DNA of 9,979 bases, taken from NCBI GenBank assembly GCA_030536165.1, contig JAUNQM010000065.1, positions 1-9,979 on the forward strand, written 5' to 3'. The stretch comes from Prevotellaceae bacterium. GTDB lineage: Bacteria > Bacteroidota > Bacteroidia > Bacteroidales > Bacteroidaceae. The notes beneath the pieces were generated by a model that did not search any database, was not told where the DNA came from, and saw nothing but the letters and a program-made list of their open reading frames with translations. This document shows, piece by piece, positions 1-6,652 of this stretch (the stretch's first letter is position 1; each line of letters starts with the position of its first letter). Position numbers and translations under genes: made by a program.

Positions 1-18
1 CCGCTGTAACTTTATCAT
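1..18 (-). CDS. Possible 5' end of a neighbouring gene (first six codons only)
   Basis: On the minus strand an ATG at 18-16 opens a frame reading M-I-K-L-Q-R up to the window edge. Its only support is position: it lies about 35 nt downstream of a TAnnTTTG-type box at 54-61 and beyond the terminator that closes the large operon. No ribosome binding site is evident, which is common in Bacteroidetes. Six codons cannot identify a product. It does not look like the start of MurI, the gene that often follows the skp pair in Bacteroidales. It may be chance. Confidence 0.2.
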
Positions 19-53
19 GCTGGTAATAGTACCTGTAGTTTATCGAATGCTTA

Positions 54-61
54 CAAAAGTA
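54..61 (-). promoter_or_regulatory. Candidate Bacteroidetes -7 box (TACTTTTG)
   Basis: Read on the minus strand the octamer is TACTTTTG, which fits the TAnnTTTG -7 consensus of the primary sigma factor in Bacteroides and relatives. Transcription would start near position 47 and run off the left edge, giving a leader of about 28 nt before the ATG at 18-16. A good -33 TTTG is missing; only TTCG at 91-88 lies in roughly the right place. It would serve a separate unit downstream of the terminator at 153-183. Confidence 0.35.
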
Positions 62-104
62 TAGCGAAAAGCGAAAGCACTAATGAACGAAACGATAAAA
101 CTCT

Positions 105-120
105 CGCGCGTGCGCGCGTA
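105..120. other. Alternating pyrimidine-purine GC tract
   Basis: Sixteen bases alternate strictly between pyrimidine and purine, almost all C and G, and are followed by an ATATATA run. Two CGCGCG blocks (105-110 and 113-118) flank a TG, so the tract is also a near-perfect inverted repeat. Such tracts can adopt Z-DNA or a short hairpin under supercoiling. It lies between the operon terminator and the putative promoter of the next unit. No function can be assigned from sequence. Confidence 0.5.
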
Positions 121-152
121 ATATATAAGGTGTGTATGACAAAATTAGACAC

Positions 153-183
153 AAAAAAAAGCCGCAAGGAACACCCTTGCGGC
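153..183 (-). terminator. Rho-independent terminator of the envelope operon
   Basis: On the minus strand a perfect 9-bp stem (GCCGCAAGG paired with CCTTGCGGC, arms 183-175 and 169-161) encloses a 5-nt loop and is followed directly by eight T residues (160-153). It begins 34 nt after the stop codon of the second ompH gene. The GC-rich stem and uninterrupted U tract make it a textbook intrinsic terminator, and it sets the 3' end of the transcription unit. No comparable structure is seen in the other intergenic gaps. Confidence 0.93.
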
Positions 184-217
184 CTATTAAAATAAAATTA
201 GAGAACTCGTTCCTAAA

Positions 218-715
218 TTACTTAAGACCGAGTTTTGCCTTTACTTGCGCTGTTACATCAGTGCTGAGGGTAGTGCTGATGTAAGGGATGCCTGCTGCTA
301 CGTCCATGATATAAACGTAACCGCCTTCCTTACCAATAGCCTGAATAGCATCACCTACCTTTGCGCTGATAGCCTGCATCTTCTCTGCTGATGCCTTCTG
401 AAGACTCTGCTGGTTGTCCTGATAGCTCTGCTGAATACGCTGGTAGAGTTCCTGGAGTTCCTGCTGACGACGCTGCTTGATGTTGTCAGGAAGAGTCTTT
501 TCTTCCTTGTCGTAGGCCTCTGACTTCTTCTGAAGTTCGTCCTGCATAGTCTTGAGGTCAGCCTCATACTGCTTGCCGAGTTCTTCGATTTCAGTCTTTG
601 CCTTTGTATATTCAGGCATTACGGTAATAACTTCTTGTGAGTTCACGTGTCCGAACTTCTGAGCGAAAACGCTCATTGGTGCACAAAGGAGTGCAATCAA
701 AAGTAATTTCTTCAT
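218..715 (-). CDS. Periplasmic OmpH/Skp-family chaperone, second copy
   Basis: This 165-residue protein has a signal peptide (residues 1-18, cleavage after V-F-A, mature start QKF). A beta strand containing KFGHVNSQEVI and the helix-starting P-E-Y (34-36) follow. Residues about 36-128 form a long Gln/Lys/Glu-rich coiled coil, and a C-terminal beta part (VYIMDVAAGIPYIS, 134-147) closes the body. That is the Skp/OmpH layout: a trimeric periplasmic chaperone whose coiled-coil tentacles hold unfolded outer-membrane proteins for delivery to BamA. C11 is preceded by Leu, so it is not a good lipobox. It is the last gene of the operon, after the protease and small-protein genes, with a strong terminator 34 nt downstream. 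It is clearly a paralogue of the first copy (3405-3923) but diverged, especially in the coiled coil. The family call is safe; division of labour between the copies is unknown. Confidence 0.92.
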   Translation of the reverse strand: MKKLLLIALLCAPMSVFAQKFGHVNSQEVITVMPEYTKAKTEIEELGKQYEADLKTMQDELQKKSEAYDKEEKTLPDNIKQRRQQELQELYQRIQQSYQDNQQSLQKASAEKMQAISAKVGDAIQAIGKEGGYVYIMDVAAGIPYISTTLSTDVTAQVKAKLGLK

Positions 716-838
716 TGTCTTTTTTGTTTTATGAATAATATGTTTAATATATAATTTCTAATTTTCCTGTCTTTTTCTTTTGACGAAATATTTGCCCATT
801 AGTAAAGTCGGAGTTCTGATGTTTGCGTCGTGGTGGCG
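716..838 (-). other. Spacer before the second ompH gene, no clear signals
   Basis: This 123-bp gap separates the small protein gene from the second ompH gene. The half next to ompH is very AT-rich. No CAAAnnTA (minus-strand TAnnTTTG) match, no hairpin with a T run and no open frame of note was found. The second ompH gene therefore probably relies on readthrough from upstream, or on a promoter that does not match the consensus. Confidence 0.5.
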
Positions 839-1003
839 TTACCATCCGAAATAATCTTCCTCTTTGGCTCCCGAGCTTTTTGGTGTTGTGGTGCCGCCTT
901 CAACTGGGATATCGTCATATTTTGAGGCAGTGCACATGCTGTATGTCTGCCTTATCTCAATGACGCGTACGACAGGGCATGTATAAGAATTTCTTTTATC
1001 CAT
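839..1003 (-). CDS. 54-residue small protein coupled to the C10 protease gene
   Basis: ATG is at 1003-1001 and stop TAA at 841-839, giving 54 codons. The start lies only 9 nt after the stop codon of the C10 protease gene, so the two are almost certainly co-transcribed and may be translationally coupled. The protein has no hydrophobic signal peptide. A Tyr7/Pro10 pair is followed by a short V-x-V-I-E-I segment (12-17), a C-T-A-S stretch (24-27), a Gly/Thr-rich acidic middle (V-E-G-G-T-T-T, 34-40), an S-G-A-K (44-47), and an acidic/aromatic end (E-E-D-Y-F-G-W, 48-54). From memory this resembles many short uncharacterised Bacteroidales peptides with an N-terminal Y-x-x-P, a V-x-E-I-like strand and an A-K plus aromatic tail, but no named family can be confirmed. 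It could be a protease partner (inhibitor, substrate or secreted peptide) or an unrelated passenger. It does not resemble the signal-peptide-bearing propeptide-like inhibitors known next to some C10 proteases. Confidence 0.62.
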   Translation of the reverse strand: MDKRNSYTCPVVRVIEIRQTYSMCTASKYDDIPVEGGTTTPKSSGAKEEDYFGW

Positions 1004-1012
1004 TAGTCTTCG

Positions 1013-3349
1013 TTATTTAATAATGTACTTCTTTCCGTTTATGATGTTCACGCCAGGTCGCGTTTGATTGAGTTTGCGTCCGCCGAGGTCATAGATATCG
1101 TGTGCCATCTGTTCCTTGACAGGTTCAGAGTAAATAGTTCTGATGCCCGTGGTCTGGTCTTCTTCTCCAATGATAGACAGTTCTATTATCTCATCTTTCG
1201 ATGATGAATCACCGATGTCGAAAGGAAGTTCTTTTTCAGTTTTCTTCATATACCAGTCTAGGGCTCCCACGTAAGAGACCGTCTTCTGCAAGCTGCCTTT
1301 GTCGCTCATGATGTAGTATTTATTTGCAGCATCTTCATAAGATACCCCGCTGTATGTGCCAATGAAATCATATTCAGCGTAAGCAGTCTCTGTGTGTATG
1401 TCTGTCTTTTCACTTGTAGCTACAAGTTTGATGTCGCCAGTGATATAGACCTTTCCAGTGTAGGAGCTGTTAGGCTTGATGAAGTATGGGACTCCTGCAC
1501 GGAGTCCGCCGTTTGTAATCTTTACGATTTCTATCTTTGTGCGGTCGATGATTCCGTCGTTGTTGTCGTCGTATTGGTGAACGCCGTTGACGCAGGCGGC
1601 TTCAAGTCCGTTTTCGGCAAGCTGGTCGGTAGTGATGGCAAATGGCACGAACCAGCTGTTCCATACGCCATCGTAAGTAGGCCAGGAATACACCAATGAG
1701 GTGTGAAGGCTTCCTTCTTGGTAATCTGCGTTTCCGTATGCAAGAAGACAGTCATAGACCATGACTTCAGGCACGGTTGCATTATAAGGCAACTCTACAC
1801 GGATAGGGTCTTCCTGTCCTGAGCGATAGCATGGATAGACCTTATAAGTGCCGCCTGGAAGTTCGTCTTGCAATGTGAAAAAGAAAGACGATATTATTTG
1901 GTCTGAGGATTCATCATAGCCGTCGATTAATATGTAATAGGAATTATTTGTTTCAACATTATAAAAATCCACAAAATATTCATCGGGGGCAGGCTCGCTG
2001 CTTCCTTTATTGCAATTAATGTAGAATTTGTACCTTTCCCCCTTTATTGCCTTCAACACTCTATTGCCAGACTCATCTACGAGATATGGGTAATTAGCAT
2101 CATCAATGTACGGATATTGCTTGTTGTTAGGGATTATGTTTATGATAATTCTGTTTTGTGTGTTATATGCCTTACCATCACCTGCACCACCGATGCCCTG
2201 AGACTCAGGACAGAGTGCCAGTTCATCTTCGTTTGCTGGAGTGAGAATAAAATAGCCGTTTGATTTACCACCCCATCCCCAGTTGATATGGAACATATTG
2301 CGGTCGTCGATGTTCTGGTATCCATCGCATACAAAAGCATGGCCGCCAGTATCGCTATGACCAGCGTAATAGACAGGACGAGCGTATGACAGTTCGTTGT
2401 ATATAATCTTTTCCCAGTCACTCTCATTATCTTCCCCTCTATTTACTACGGTAACACGGTCACTATAGCGGAAGTGATCTTTGATTGCGTCCACCATGTC
2501 AGCACTGTTTGCAGCTGAGCCGTTTGTCTTGTAATCCATATTTACAGCGGCTCCGAGATGGAAGAGCAACAGACCTACAGCCTGTTTGTTGGCTTCTGTG
2601 ACACCTTTGTTCCAATATGTATGCCAATTACCCTCTTTATCTTGCTCGCGATGGGTATAAGAGTCAAGCATATTGTCCCAGTCGTAGGTTACGGATAAAA
2701 AGTCAGCCTCTACAAGGAGTCCGTCTGTAGATGTAGTATATGACACCGAGCCGTCACCAGTCTTTGGCCAGTTATAATACTTCAGAATCTGTCCCATAGC
2801 AGTAGCAGCACATCCCGTATATCTGTGCGACTCACTTCCTTCGGACATCAGCGGGCAATAATAATTGTATGGCTGACCTTGATTCCAAAGCGTGGTGATG
2901 AGTGGGTCAATGTTTTCCCAATCGTTGTCGTCAACGCCCGCTTTAAGTATCTTTCCGCTCTTAGATGCATTACTTATGGCATGATTGTATTCATTCATCC
3001 ACTCAACGAAAGCCGGTGGAAGGTCGTCCATGTCTATGGTGCCATTGTCGGAATAAGCAAGCAATGCTGGCGCTGCGTCGTCAGCCGAGAGGATAAAAAA
3101 TCCGCCGCCGTTTGGCTGATTATAGAGATACATCGTTGAGAGGTCGGCACACTTCTGTGTACTGATAAGTTTAGGCTGCTGCGTCAATCCCGATGATTTC
3201 AGTTTGAACGTGCCTGTAGCGGCCTTCATTCTTGCAAGTGCAGCTTCGGGTGTGAGCTGACGTGCATTGACTGAAGTGATGACAATCATCAATGCTAATA
3301 TGGAGGCAAAGCATCTATATGCGTTCAGGCGTTTGCTAAATCTTATCAT
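1013..3349 (-). CDS. Secreted C10-family (streptopain/interpain-like) cysteine protease with T9SS-type tail
   Basis: This 778-residue zymogen is a papain-fold cysteine endopeptidase of MEROPS family C10, as in SpeB of Streptococcus and interpain A of Prevotella intermedia. A signal peptide covers residues 1-29 (cleavage after S-V-N-A). A Spi/C10 propeptide follows at about 31-125, with the typical GGGFFILSADDAAPALLAYSD-type core (81-101). The catalytic domain spans about 140-408. The nucleophile is C180 in YTGCAATAMGQ, the histidine is H337 in GGHAFVCDG, and the NWGWGG loop is at 356-361. The C-terminal extension has a beta domain seen in Prevotella secreted proteins (about 550-705) with an EF-hand-like D-x-N-x-D-G-x-I-D loop at 594-602. 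The tail at 752-778 (IYDLGGRKL...NGKKYIIK) resembles a type A type IX secretion signal. All key catalytic residues are present, so it should be active once the propeptide is removed. It sits between the two ompH paralogues and is tightly followed by the small protein gene. Natural substrates cannot be read from sequence. Confidence 0.93.
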   Translation of the reverse strand: MIRFSKRLNAYRCFASILALMIVITSVNARQLTPEAALARMKAATGTFKLKSSGLTQQPKLISTQKCADLSTMYLYNQPNGGGFFILSADDAAPALLAYSDNGTIDMDDLPPAFVEWMNEYNHAISNASKSGKILKAGVDDNDWENIDPLITTLWNQGQPYNYYCPLMSEGSESHRYTGCAATAMGQILKYYNWPKTGDGSVSYTTSTDGLLVEADFLSVTYDWDNMLDSYTHREQDKEGNWHTYWNKGVTEANKQAVGLLLFHLGAAVNMDYKTNGSAANSADMVDAIKDHFRYSDRVTVVNRGEDNESDWEKIIYNELSYARPVYYAGHSDTGGHAFVCDGYQNIDDRNMFHINWGWGGKSNGYFILTPANEDELALCPESQGIGGAGDGKAYNTQNRIIINIIPNNKQYPYIDDANYPYLVDESGNRVLKAIKGERYKFYINCNKGSSEPAPDEYFVDFYNVETNNSYYILIDGYDESSDQIISSFFFTLQDELPGGTYKVYPCYRSGQEDPIRVELPYNATVPEVMVYDCLLAYGNADYQEGSLHTSLVYSWPTYDGVWNSWFVPFAITTDQLAENGLEAACVNGVHQYDDNNDGIIDRTKIEIVKITNGGLRAGVPYFIKPNSSYTGKVYITGDIKLVATSEKTDIHTETAYAEYDFIGTYSGVSYEDAANKYYIMSDKGSLQKTVSYVGALDWYMKKTEKELPFDIGDSSSKDEIIELSIIGEEDQTTGIRTIYSEPVKEQMAHDIYDLGGRKLNQTRPGVNIINGKKYIIK

Positions 3350-3373
3350 AGCTGTCTTGTTGAATTATAATCG

Positions 3374-3400
3374 AAAAAATCGATGTTTCGAAGAATCGAT
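3374..3400 (-). terminator. Weak hairpin between ompH and the protease gene
   Basis: Read on the minus strand, two ATCGAT blocks (3400-3395 and 3384-3379) flank a 10-nt loop and are followed by five T residues. A 6-bp stem with only two G-C pairs is weak, so at best this would be a partial terminator or attenuator, lowering protease expression relative to the chaperone genes. It starts 4 nt after the TAG stop of the first ompH gene. The ATCGAT repetition may be coincidental in this AT-rich 55-bp gap. Confidence 0.25.
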
Positions 3401-3404
3401 AAAA

Positions 3405-3923
3405 CTATTGTACTGAGTATCCCATCTTAGCGAGGACCTCGTTGCTGATGTCGTTCTTTGGCGATGCGAAGATGATGCCGTTGTCGGCTGCACGGTCGAG
3501 TATGAGTGAGTAGCCGCGGAGATTTGCGATTTCCTTTACAGCAATATAAATCTCTTCCTGAATAGGCGACATGAGCGATTCGCGCTTCTTGTAGAGTTCA
3601 CCTTCAGGTCCGAAATACTTGCGTTTGAGTTCGCCGGCTTCCTTCTCCTTTGCCATTATCTCGTCCTGCTTTTTCTTCTTCTGCTCCTGTGAGAGGAAGA
3701 CTGACTCGTTCTGGTAGTTCTTGTAGAGTGTCTGCACCTCAGTGTTTATGGCATCTACTTCTGCCTGCCATTTCTTGCTTGTCTGGTTGAGTTGTTCGTT
3801 TGCACGCTCGTAGGCTGGAATGTTCTTGAGTATGTATTCCATGTCAACCATTGCGAACTTCTGTGCTGATGCATTGACGATGCAAGCCAATGCAAGTGCT
3901 GCTGTCAATATAAACTTTTTCAT
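3405..3923 (-). CDS. Periplasmic OmpH/Skp-family chaperone, first copy
   Basis: This 172-residue protein has a cleavable signal peptide (1-20, N-A-S-A then QKF). The family's N-terminal strand KFAMVDMEYIL and I-P-A-Y (35-38) come next. A long Lys/Glu/Gln-rich coiled coil runs from about 38 to 133, ending in a beta segment (YSLILDRAADNGIIFASP, 138-155). This is the OmpH/Skp architecture, a periplasmic holdase for unfolded outer-membrane proteins. It follows bamA by 29 bp, which matches its role of feeding BamA. A TAGG at 3934-3931, 7 nt before the ATG, is the best Shine-Dalgarno-like signal of any gene in the window. In most Bacteroidales operons known to me the second ompH gene follows directly; here the protease and small protein genes intervene. 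Confidence 0.93.
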   Translation of the reverse strand: MKKFILTAALALACIVNASAQKFAMVDMEYILKNIPAYERANEQLNQTSKKWQAEVDAINTEVQTLYKNYQNESVFLSQEQKKKKQDEIMAKEKEAGELKRKYFGPEGELYKKRESLMSPIQEEIYIAVKEIANLRGYSLILDRAADNGIIFASPKNDISNEVLAKMGYSVQ

Positions 3924-3930
3924 AGTTTTT

Positions 3931-3934
3931 CCTA
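3931..3934 (-). promoter_or_regulatory. Shine-Dalgarno-like site of the first ompH gene
   Basis: TAGG followed by A-rich sequence lies 7 nt upstream of the ompH ATG. It supports that start, which also gives an intact signal peptide. The other genes here have only A-rich or no recognisable ribosome binding sites, as is usual for Bacteroidetes. A perfect 12-bp AT palindrome (ATTATATATAAT, 3936-3947) lies just upstream of it in the same 29-bp gap. Confidence 0.45.
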
Positions 3935-3952
3935 TATTATATATAATGTGTG

Positions 3953-6589
3953 TTAGAATTCTTGTCCGAGGATAAAGTGGAAGTGGCTGCCGCCTGAACT
4001 TGTGCTGTTAAAGACTTTGTCGAAACCGTAAGCCCAGTCAATACCCATGAGGCCGACCATAGGAAGGAATATCCTGACACCTATACCGGCACTACGCTTC
4101 ATGTCGAATGGGTTGAAGTTCTTTGTCTCTGTCCATGCATTACCGCCTTCAACGAAACCAAGTCCATAGATAGTCGTGTTACCAAAGAGGAACGGATAGC
4201 GAAGTTCGAGCGTGAAGCGGTCGTAAGCATAGCCGGTGTAGCCAGAAGGAGTGAGCGAACCGTTTTCATATCCACGCAATCCGATAGTTTCTTCTGCATA
4301 GCTTGTAGAATATCCACTCATACCGTCACCGCCGACGTAGAATGTCTCGAATGGCGACTTCTTGTTCTGGTTGTAACTACCGAGAATACCAATCTCTGCA
4401 CGCGTCATCAGCACGAAGCACTTCTGTGCGCTGGTGAGTGCTGTGAACGTACGTGCCTTAAACTTCCATTTGTGGTATTCAATCCATTTGTATTTCTCCT
4501 GCAACTCATCCTGATAATGTGCATCGAGATAGTTGGTTGCCAATTTTGAATAGTCCTTACCATCCCATGCTGAGAATGGAGGTGTGAGAGTTACTGACAA
4601 TGAGAACTCAGAACCACGACGTGGGAACAGAGGATTGTCGGTAGAAGCACGGCTCAATGCCAATGAGAGGTTTATGTTGTTACAGTGACCTGTCTGGATG
4701 AGGAAGTAACGCCAGTTACGCAACATATAACGTTGGTATGCAAGGGTTGCACTGAACTGGAAGTAGTCGTCAGGCCAACGCAGACGCTTTCCCCAACCGA
4801 TGGAGCCACCAAACATCTGTATATACTTGTCTGGGTCGTAATAGTCGGTATAGTCAGAGTAGTAGCTGCTGCCGTAGCCGCTGAGGTAGTTATAGTAGTT
4901 GTTGTAATAATTCGAGTTGTAGTAAGAACTTGAAATATCGGTCTGCTTAGAGTAGAAAATTCCAACAGAAAGCATGTTAGGACGCTTGCGACCAAACCAA
5001 GGATCCATATACGAGATGCTGTAACTCTGATAGTAACTACCGTTGGTCTGAGCGCTGACAGTCATCTGCTCGCCATCGCCGATAGGCATGATGCCACGGT
5101 GTGCCTTGTTCTTTCCAAAGAGGTTACGCATTGAGAAGTTGTTGAGCTTGAGACTGATTCTTCCTATCACACCCGTTTGTCCCCATCCGAGCGAGAACTC
5201 AACCTGGTCATTACCTTTGCTTACAAGGTTCCAGTCGATATCAACGGTACCTGTCTCTGGGTCTGGTTTTACGTCAGGAATACAGTTCTCTGGGTCGAAG
5301 TGTCCCATAGAAGAAAGTTCACGTGCGCTTCGCTCAAGCGCCTCCTTTGTGAAGAGGTCGCCTGGCTTCGTACGCAGTTCGCGGCGCACTACGTGCTCGT
5401 AGAGTCGGTCGTTACCCGTGATTCTTATTCTATTAAGGTGTGCCTGTACACCTTCCCTGATTCTCATTTCGAGGTCGATTGAGTCGCCATCGATATTTAT
5501 TTCTGTAGGGACACAATCAAAGAATACATAACCGTTGTTGTAATAGTAGTTTCCAACGGCGTCCTCGTCTTCTTTCAGTCGTTTGTTAATGTGAACCTGA
5601 TTATACACATCACCCTTTTCCATACGAAGTGTGCGGTTGAGTCCATCTGTTGCAACTACGGTATTGCCTACCCAAGAAATGTTGCGCACGTAATACTTCT
5701 CACCTTCATTGACCTTGAAATATACATTGACGTGCTTGTCGTCAACATTCCACACGCTGTCCTTGACTATTTCTGCGTCGCGGTAGCCAAGTTCGCTATA
5801 CTTCTTAATGATGTTCTTCTTATCTTCTTCGAGTTTTTCCTCGGTGTATTTCTTTCCACTGAATATATTTGAGAACTTACCAGCTTCGTGGAGTTTCTTC
5901 AGCACACCTTTCTTAATCAGCGAACCTTTCATCATCTTTGTCGTCACCTTGTCGTTGCCTTCAAAGATTATTTCGCGTATTTTCGTCTTTTCTTTCTTAT
6001 CAATGTTCACATCGAGGAATACATGGTTTTCGTTTGCCACGTCTTCTATCTCGTCGATTGTAATCTCGGCATTCTTGAAGCCCTTGTCGTCAAAATACTT
6101 CTTTGCAAGTATCTTTGCACGGTCTTTCATGTTAGGCGTAATCTGGCTTCCCTTCATCATGCCTAACTTTTCTTCCATGTCTTCACGTTCCGACTTCTTG
6201 ATTCCGTAGTAGCGGATGTCGGTGATACGCGGACGCTGCTTGAGGTGTACAGTCAGATAAATCTTGTCTCCAATAAGCGAGTCTGCAGAGATTGCAACGT
6301 CAGAGAACAGACCATTCTTCCAATATCGCTTCACAGCTTCTGATATCTCACGGCCAGGCATAGTTATCTCTTGTCCTACTTCGAGGCCTGATATGCCGAG
6401 CAGCACGTAGTCTTCGTAGCCTTTGATTCCAGTCACATTGAGGCCGCCGATGGTGTAGGTCGGTGGTGTGCCCTCGTATGTAACACTTGGATTGATTATT
6501 TTGTTCTGAGCCTGCGCCTGAAGCAACGAGCACTGCATAACCAGCGCTGCCATTACTATCCTTGCAAGTCTTCGTCCTATTGAAGTCAT
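3953..6589 (-). CDS. bamA: Outer-membrane protein assembly factor BamA
   Basis: This 878-residue Omp85 protein is the essential catalyst that folds and inserts beta-barrel proteins into the outer membrane. A signal peptide covers residues 1 to about 27 (Q-A-Q-A). Five POTRA domains follow, at about 46-118, 119-199, 200-298, 299-381 and 382-457, with recurring strand motifs IRYYG (125-129), IIFEGN (207-212), ISWVGN (304-309) and IRITGN (388-393). The barrel fills 458-878. The L6 loop motif LRGY, the counterpart of the VRGF motif of proteobacterial BamA, is at 771-774, and the protein ends in an aromatic residue (GQEF). A Tyr-rich stretch at 556-589 holds 14 tyrosines in 34 residues and is predicted to be an extracellular loop. 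Length is typical for Bacteroidetes, somewhat longer than in proteobacteria. It follows uppS by 63 bp and precedes the Skp gene by 29 bp. No truncation is seen. Confidence 0.97.
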   Translation of the reverse strand: MTSIGRRLARIVMAALVMQCSLLQAQAQNKIINPSVTYEGTPPTYTIGGLNVTGIKGYEDYVLLGISGLEVGQEITMPGREISEAVKRYWKNGLFSDVAISADSLIGDKIYLTVHLKQRPRITDIRYYGIKKSEREDMEEKLGMMKGSQITPNMKDRAKILAKKYFDDKGFKNAEITIDEIEDVANENHVFLDVNIDKKEKTKIREIIFEGNDKVTTKMMKGSLIKKGVLKKLHEAGKFSNIFSGKKYTEEKLEEDKKNIIKKYSELGYRDAEIVKDSVWNVDDKHVNVYFKVNEGEKYYVRNISWVGNTVVATDGLNRTLRMEKGDVYNQVHINKRLKEDEDAVGNYYYNNGYVFFDCVPTEINIDGDSIDLEMRIREGVQAHLNRIRITGNDRLYEHVVRRELRTKPGDLFTKEALERSARELSSMGHFDPENCIPDVKPDPETGTVDIDWNLVSKGNDQVEFSLGWGQTGVIGRISLKLNNFSMRNLFGKNKAHRGIMPIGDGEQMTVSAQTNGSYYQSYSISYMDPWFGRKRPNMLSVGIFYSKQTDISSSYYNSNYYNNYYNYLSGYGSSYYSDYTDYYDPDKYIQMFGGSIGWGKRLRWPDDYFQFSATLAYQRYMLRNWRYFLIQTGHCNNINLSLALSRASTDNPLFPRRGSEFSLSVTLTPPFSAWDGKDYSKLATNYLDAHYQDELQEKYKWIEYHKWKFKARTFTALTSAQKCFVLMTRAEIGILGSYNQNKKSPFETFYVGGDGMSGYSTSYAEETIGLRGYENGSLTPSGYTGYAYDRFTLELRYPFLFGNTTIYGLGFVEGGNAWTETKNFNPFDMKRSAGIGVRIFLPMVGLMGIDWAYGFDKVFNSTSSGGSHFHFILGQEF

Positions 6590-6652
6590 TATCTTATCTG
6601 TTTTAATTGCGGTTTCAGTTTATGTCAAATGCCTTGAATCTTGAACCGTATA

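Noticed and set aside
218..255. Possible early stop or truncation of the second ompH gene.
   Set aside because: The protein retains the full body, coiled coil and C-terminal KAKLGLK end expected for the family.
4685..4933. Val-rich plus-strand frame opposite the BamA Tyr-rich loop.
   Set aside because: Its valine runs are simply the complement of repeated Tyr and Asn codons; no independent support.
5808..6209. Plus-strand 133-codon open frame, antisense to bamA, along with other plus-strand frames over uppS, the protease and the lipoprotein gene.
   Set aside because: They are fully contained in convincing minus-strand genes, rich in Phe, Ser and Val as expected from the complement, and show no domain.
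6590..6652. Imperfect inverted repeat (CGGTT with AACCG) between uppS and bamA as a regulatory hairpin.
   Set aside because: Two mismatches in nine pairs, a long loop and no T tract; nothing distinguishes it from chance.
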